DNA of 64,000 bases from Streptomyces sp. S.PNR 29 (GTDB lineage: Bacteria > Actinomycetota > Actinomycetes > Streptomycetales > Streptomycetaceae): contig NZ_JANUQM010000020.1 in NCBI RefSeq assembly GCF_030386795.1, positions 1 to 64,000 on the forward strand, in the 5' to 3' direction. The position numbers were made by a program, and so were the translations under genes. Each line of letters begins with the position of its first letter. The stretch's first letter is position 1. Below, piece by piece: positions 61,783 to 64,000 of this stretch. A model generated the notes under the pieces. That model searched no databases, was not told where the DNA came from, and saw nothing but the letters and a program-made list of their open reading frames with translations.

Positions 61783-63764
61783 CACCCCGCCCGTCCGACG
61801 AGGCCCGCCGCGCCCTGAGGGAGGCGCGGGAGCGCGAAGGCGCGGTGCCGGGAAGTGCCGCGCGCCCCGAGGCGGCGCCGGACACACCCGAGCCGGTGCC
61901 GGGCACGCCCGAGCGTCCCGAGCCCCGGCCCGGTGACGCCGCCCGGGCGGCGCTGCGGCGTGCGGTGTCCGCCCGGCGTTCCGCGGCGAAGAGCACGGAC
62001 GACATGGACGGGGATGCGGGGGGCCGTATGTCCCCGGAAGAAACGCAGGAACAGTCCCGAGAGCAGCCCCAACAGTCACGGGAACACCCCCAAGGAGAAG
62101 GGGACCGCTCCGAGGACGCGGCGGAGTCGGCCCCGGAGGCGGAGCACGGCGACGCCGAGCACGGCGGCGCACGCCCTGGGGACGCCGCGCGCGAGGCACT
62201 GCGGGCCGCCCTCCATGAGGCACGCCGCACCCGTGCGGATACCACGAACAAGGGGGCGGCCGAGGACGCACGCCGGTCCACCCGTGCCACGTCGTCCGCC
62301 TCCCCGGCCCGGGCCTCCTCACAGCACGCGGCCGGTAGACGGGCCCGCGACGTACGGGAGTTGCTCGCCGACGCGTTCCGGCTGCCCTCCGACGACGCGA
62401 CCCCCGCCGGGGAGGGACCGGTCGCCACCACGTCACCCCAGGTGAAGCAGACCCCCTCAACCCCGCCCGCAACCGCGCGCACTCCCCACTCCATGGCCGC
62501 CCCCGGCCGCGACGGCGACCTGCGCCGCACCTTCCCGGCGTTCCCGCCCCGGACGCCGACCGAAGGAACCGGCTCCGCCTTCGCCGAGACCTGGTGGGGA
62601 AACGCCTGGGTCACCGCCCTGGAGGAGGGCGCACTGGATCCCAAACGGCTGGCGCGGGGACGGGGGTACGCCGAGCAGGGGCACGTGGACGCCATCACCG
62701 TGACGCCCGGGCTCGTGCTCGCGTACGTGCGGGGCAGCCGTCCGCGGCCGTACCGCGTGCAGGTGCGGCTGCGCACGCTGGACGACACCGACTGGGAGCG
62801 GTTCCTGGACGCCGCCGCCGAGCGGCCCGGACACATCGCCGCCCTCCTCGACAAGGAGCTGCCCCGGTCCCTCGCGGACTGCGGCGTCCCCCTTCTCCCC
62901 GGCCCCGGCGACCTCGTCCCGCGCTGCAGCTGCCCCGACTCCGGCCACCCCTGCAAGCACGCCGCCGCCCTCTGCTACCAGACCGCACGCCTGCTCGACG
63001 CCGACCCCTTCGTGCTGCTCCTGCTGCGCGGCCGCGGCGAACGCGAGCTGCTCGACGCCCTGTCCCGCCTCAGCGCCGCCCGCGCGGCCCGCGCCGCCCA
63101 GGGCAGAGAACCGGAAACCCTCCCCGGGGTACGGGCCAGCGACGCCCTCACCCCGCGCCCGCTCCCGCCCCTGCCGGCGCCGTTGCCCCCACCCCCGCAT
63201 CCCGAACAGCCCCCCGTCTACCCGGCGGCCCCCGGCGGCCCGGACCCCTTCGCGCTGGACCAGCTGGCCACCGACGCCGCCGCCCGCGCCCACGCCCTGC
63301 TCACCACGGGCCGCGACCCCGTCGGGGAGCTGACACTGTGGCAGGACGCCGTACGCCTCGCCGCGGCCCGCCCCGGCTCCGGGCTCACCGCCGGCACCCG
63401 CGCGCTCTACTCCTCCCTCGCCTCCGCCGCGGGACGCACCCCCGCCGAGCTGGCGCGCGCGGTCGCCGCCTGGCGTCAGGGCGGCCTGGCGGGCCTCACC
63501 GTCCTCGAAGAGCCCTGGGACCCGCCGGCCGGACGCTTCGACCGCGCCCGCCCTCTCCTGCTAGCGGCCGACCTCCCCGCCTTCCGGCCCTGGCGCAACC
63601 ACCTCACCCACCCCCAAGGCCACCTCCAGCTCCGCCTCGGCCGCGACGGCCTCTGGTACGCCTACGAGTCGGAGCCGGGCCGCGACGACTGGTGGCCCCG
63701 CGGCACGCCCGACCTCGACCCGGTCGGCGCCCTGACAGGCCTGGGCATACCGAGCGACCTCTGA
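61779..63764 (+). CDS. SWIM zinc-finger protein coupled to SNF2 helicase
   Basis: 661 aa; ATG 61779 overlaps the helicase stop. Residues 1-245 are charged low-complexity sequence with a motif repeated three times (PSDEARRALREA, PGDAARAALRRA, PGDAAREALRAA). The folded part starts at RTFPAFPPR...FAETWWGNAWVTALEEG. The SWIM finger is RCSCPDSGHPCKHAAAL (C-x-C-x5-C-x-H, about residues 382-395). The C-terminal half is helical with Pro linkers. SNF2-SWIM pairs are widespread in Actinobacteria; SWIM probably binds nucleic acid or the helicase. Confidence 0.9.
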   Translation: MTPRPSDEARRALREAREREGAVPGSAARPEAAPDTPEPVPGTPERPEPRPGDAARAALRRAVSARRSAAKSTDDMDGDAGGRMSPEETQEQSREQPQQSREHPQGEGDRSEDAAESAPEAEHGDAEHGGARPGDAAREALRAALHEARRTRADTTNKGAAEDARRSTRATSSASPARASSQHAAGRRARDVRELLADAFRLPSDDATPAGEGPVATTSPQVKQTPSTPPATARTPHSMAAPGRDGDLRRTFPAFPPRTPTEGTGSAFAETWWGNAWVTALEEGALDPKRLARGRGYAEQGHVDAITVTPGLVLAYVRGSRPRPYRVQVRLRTLDDTDWERFLDAAAERPGHIAALLDKELPRSLADCGVPLLPGPGDLVPRCSCPDSGHPCKHAAALCYQTARLLDADPFVLLLLRGRGERELLDALSRLSAARAARAAQGREPETLPGVRASDALTPRPLPPLPAPLPPPPHPEQPPVYPAAPGGPDPFALDQLATDAAARAHALLTTGRDPVGELTLWQDAVRLAAARPGSGLTAGTRALYSSLASAAGRTPAELARAVAAWRQGGLAGLTVLEEPWDPPAGRFDRARPLLLAADLPAFRPWRNHLTHPQGHLQLRLGRDGLWYAYESEPGRDDWWPRGTPDLDPVGALTGLGIPSDL

Positions 63765-64000
63765 CCACCCCACCCCGCGGCCCTCCGGCCCTGTGAGGCG
63801 CACCTGTCGGGAGTGGCCCACCAGACCGGTCTCGTAGGCGGTGATGACCAGGTGGATCCGATCGCGGGCGTTGAGTTTGGCCGGCAGCCGGGTCATATAG
63901 GTCTTGGTGGTGGCCACGCTGATGTACAGCTCGTCGGCGATCCCGGTGTTGGTCAGCCCACGGCCGACCAGTGCCAGCACGTCGCGCTCCCGCTCCGCCT
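63561..64000 (-). CDS. LuxR-type response regulator, C-terminal end (cut by window edge)
   Basis: The frame is open to 64000, so only the DNA-binding end is visible: AERERDVLALVGRGLTNTGIADELYISVATTKTYMTRLPAKLNARDRIHLVITAYETGLV. That matches the NarL HTH, though VATTKTYMTRLPAKLNA differs from the usual VKTHVxxILxKL. Family members usually stop a few residues after GLV. Here no stop occurs for about 90 further codons, giving an Ala/Gly-rich tail antisense to the last 204 nt of the SWIM gene. The tail is probably not selected protein. Confidence 0.75.
   Translation of the reverse strand, partial: AERERDVLALVGRGLTNTGIADELYISVATTKTYMTRLPAKLNARDRIHLVITAYETGLVGHSRQVRLTGPEGRGVGWSEVARYAQACQGADRVEVGRAAGPPVVAARLRLVGVPEAVAAEAELEVALGVGEVVAPGPEGGEVGR

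Overview
The window is high-GC actinobacterial chromosome, almost certainly Streptomyces. The signs are GC-rich third codon positions, many GTG starts, ATGA/GTGA start-stop overlaps, an RNase Sa homologue, a sortase-E-type LAxTG protein and several Streptomyces-only small proteins. No rRNA, tRNA, insertion sequence, phage or CRISPR array was seen.

Layout. 1-3.0 kb: 3' part of a giant Ig-like repeat protein, closed by a strong hairpin. 3.1-6.0 kb: a zinc-ribbon protein, a glyoxylate carboligase remnant that keeps its promoter and operator, a TIGR04222-type protein and a short dehydrogenase remnant. 6.0-17.0 kb (minus strand): a complete mce lipid-transport operon (ATPase, two permeases, MceA-F, two Mce-associated proteins), nearly every junction overlapping by 4 nt. 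17.1-19.4 kb: a membrane-fused sigma factor and a secreted lytic transglycosylase. A conserved promoter-like motif precedes both the transglycosylase-sigma pair and the mce operon, which suggests one regulon. 19.4-22.9 kb: a small thiamine-binding-like/HTH pair, two lower-GC secreted orphans and a CPA2 antiporter. 23.0-26.2 kb: uric acid degradation operon (uraD, uraH, uricase, 8-oxoguanine deaminase). 26.2-34.9 kb: thioesterase, a small protein/membrane protein pair sharing a GNQA-type motif, an alanine-type aminotransferase divergent from an HxlR regulator across a perfect palindrome, and a VWA secreted pair. 35.0-38.2 kb: two divergent NIS siderophore synthetases. 38.5-42.3 kb: miscellaneous enzymes (DinB-like, APH(6)-like kinase, GNAT, HipA-like kinase with a SelT/SelW-like protein). 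42.3-48.7 kb: malate synthase, a MobA-like transferase and the allantoin module (allR, allB, allantoicase). 48.8-55.0 kb: SDR, DHFR-like protein, LAxTG protein, SigE-type sigma factor with a membrane partner, RNase Sa, and a frameshifted histidine kinase with an intact response regulator. 55.0-58.8 kb: Gfo/Idh dehydrogenase, GntR regulator and ROK kinase with two identical operator-like palindromes. 58.9-64.0 kb: SNF2 helicase and SWIM protein behind a RecA-NDp-like DNA-damage promoter, then a partial LuxR-type regulator.

How parts work together. Guanine and uric acid are degraded to allantoin (23-26 kb), then to glyoxylate (46-48.7 kb). The glycerate branch is broken: carboligase lost its catalytic core and only the tail of a reductase-like gene remains. 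Malate synthase is intact, so glyoxylate probably leaves as malate. The carboligase remnant, malate synthase and allR-allB all carry a TTCC-N7-RGAA 15-mer at promoter-like positions, the likely AllR operator. All functional calls come from reading the sequence by eye, without database searches.
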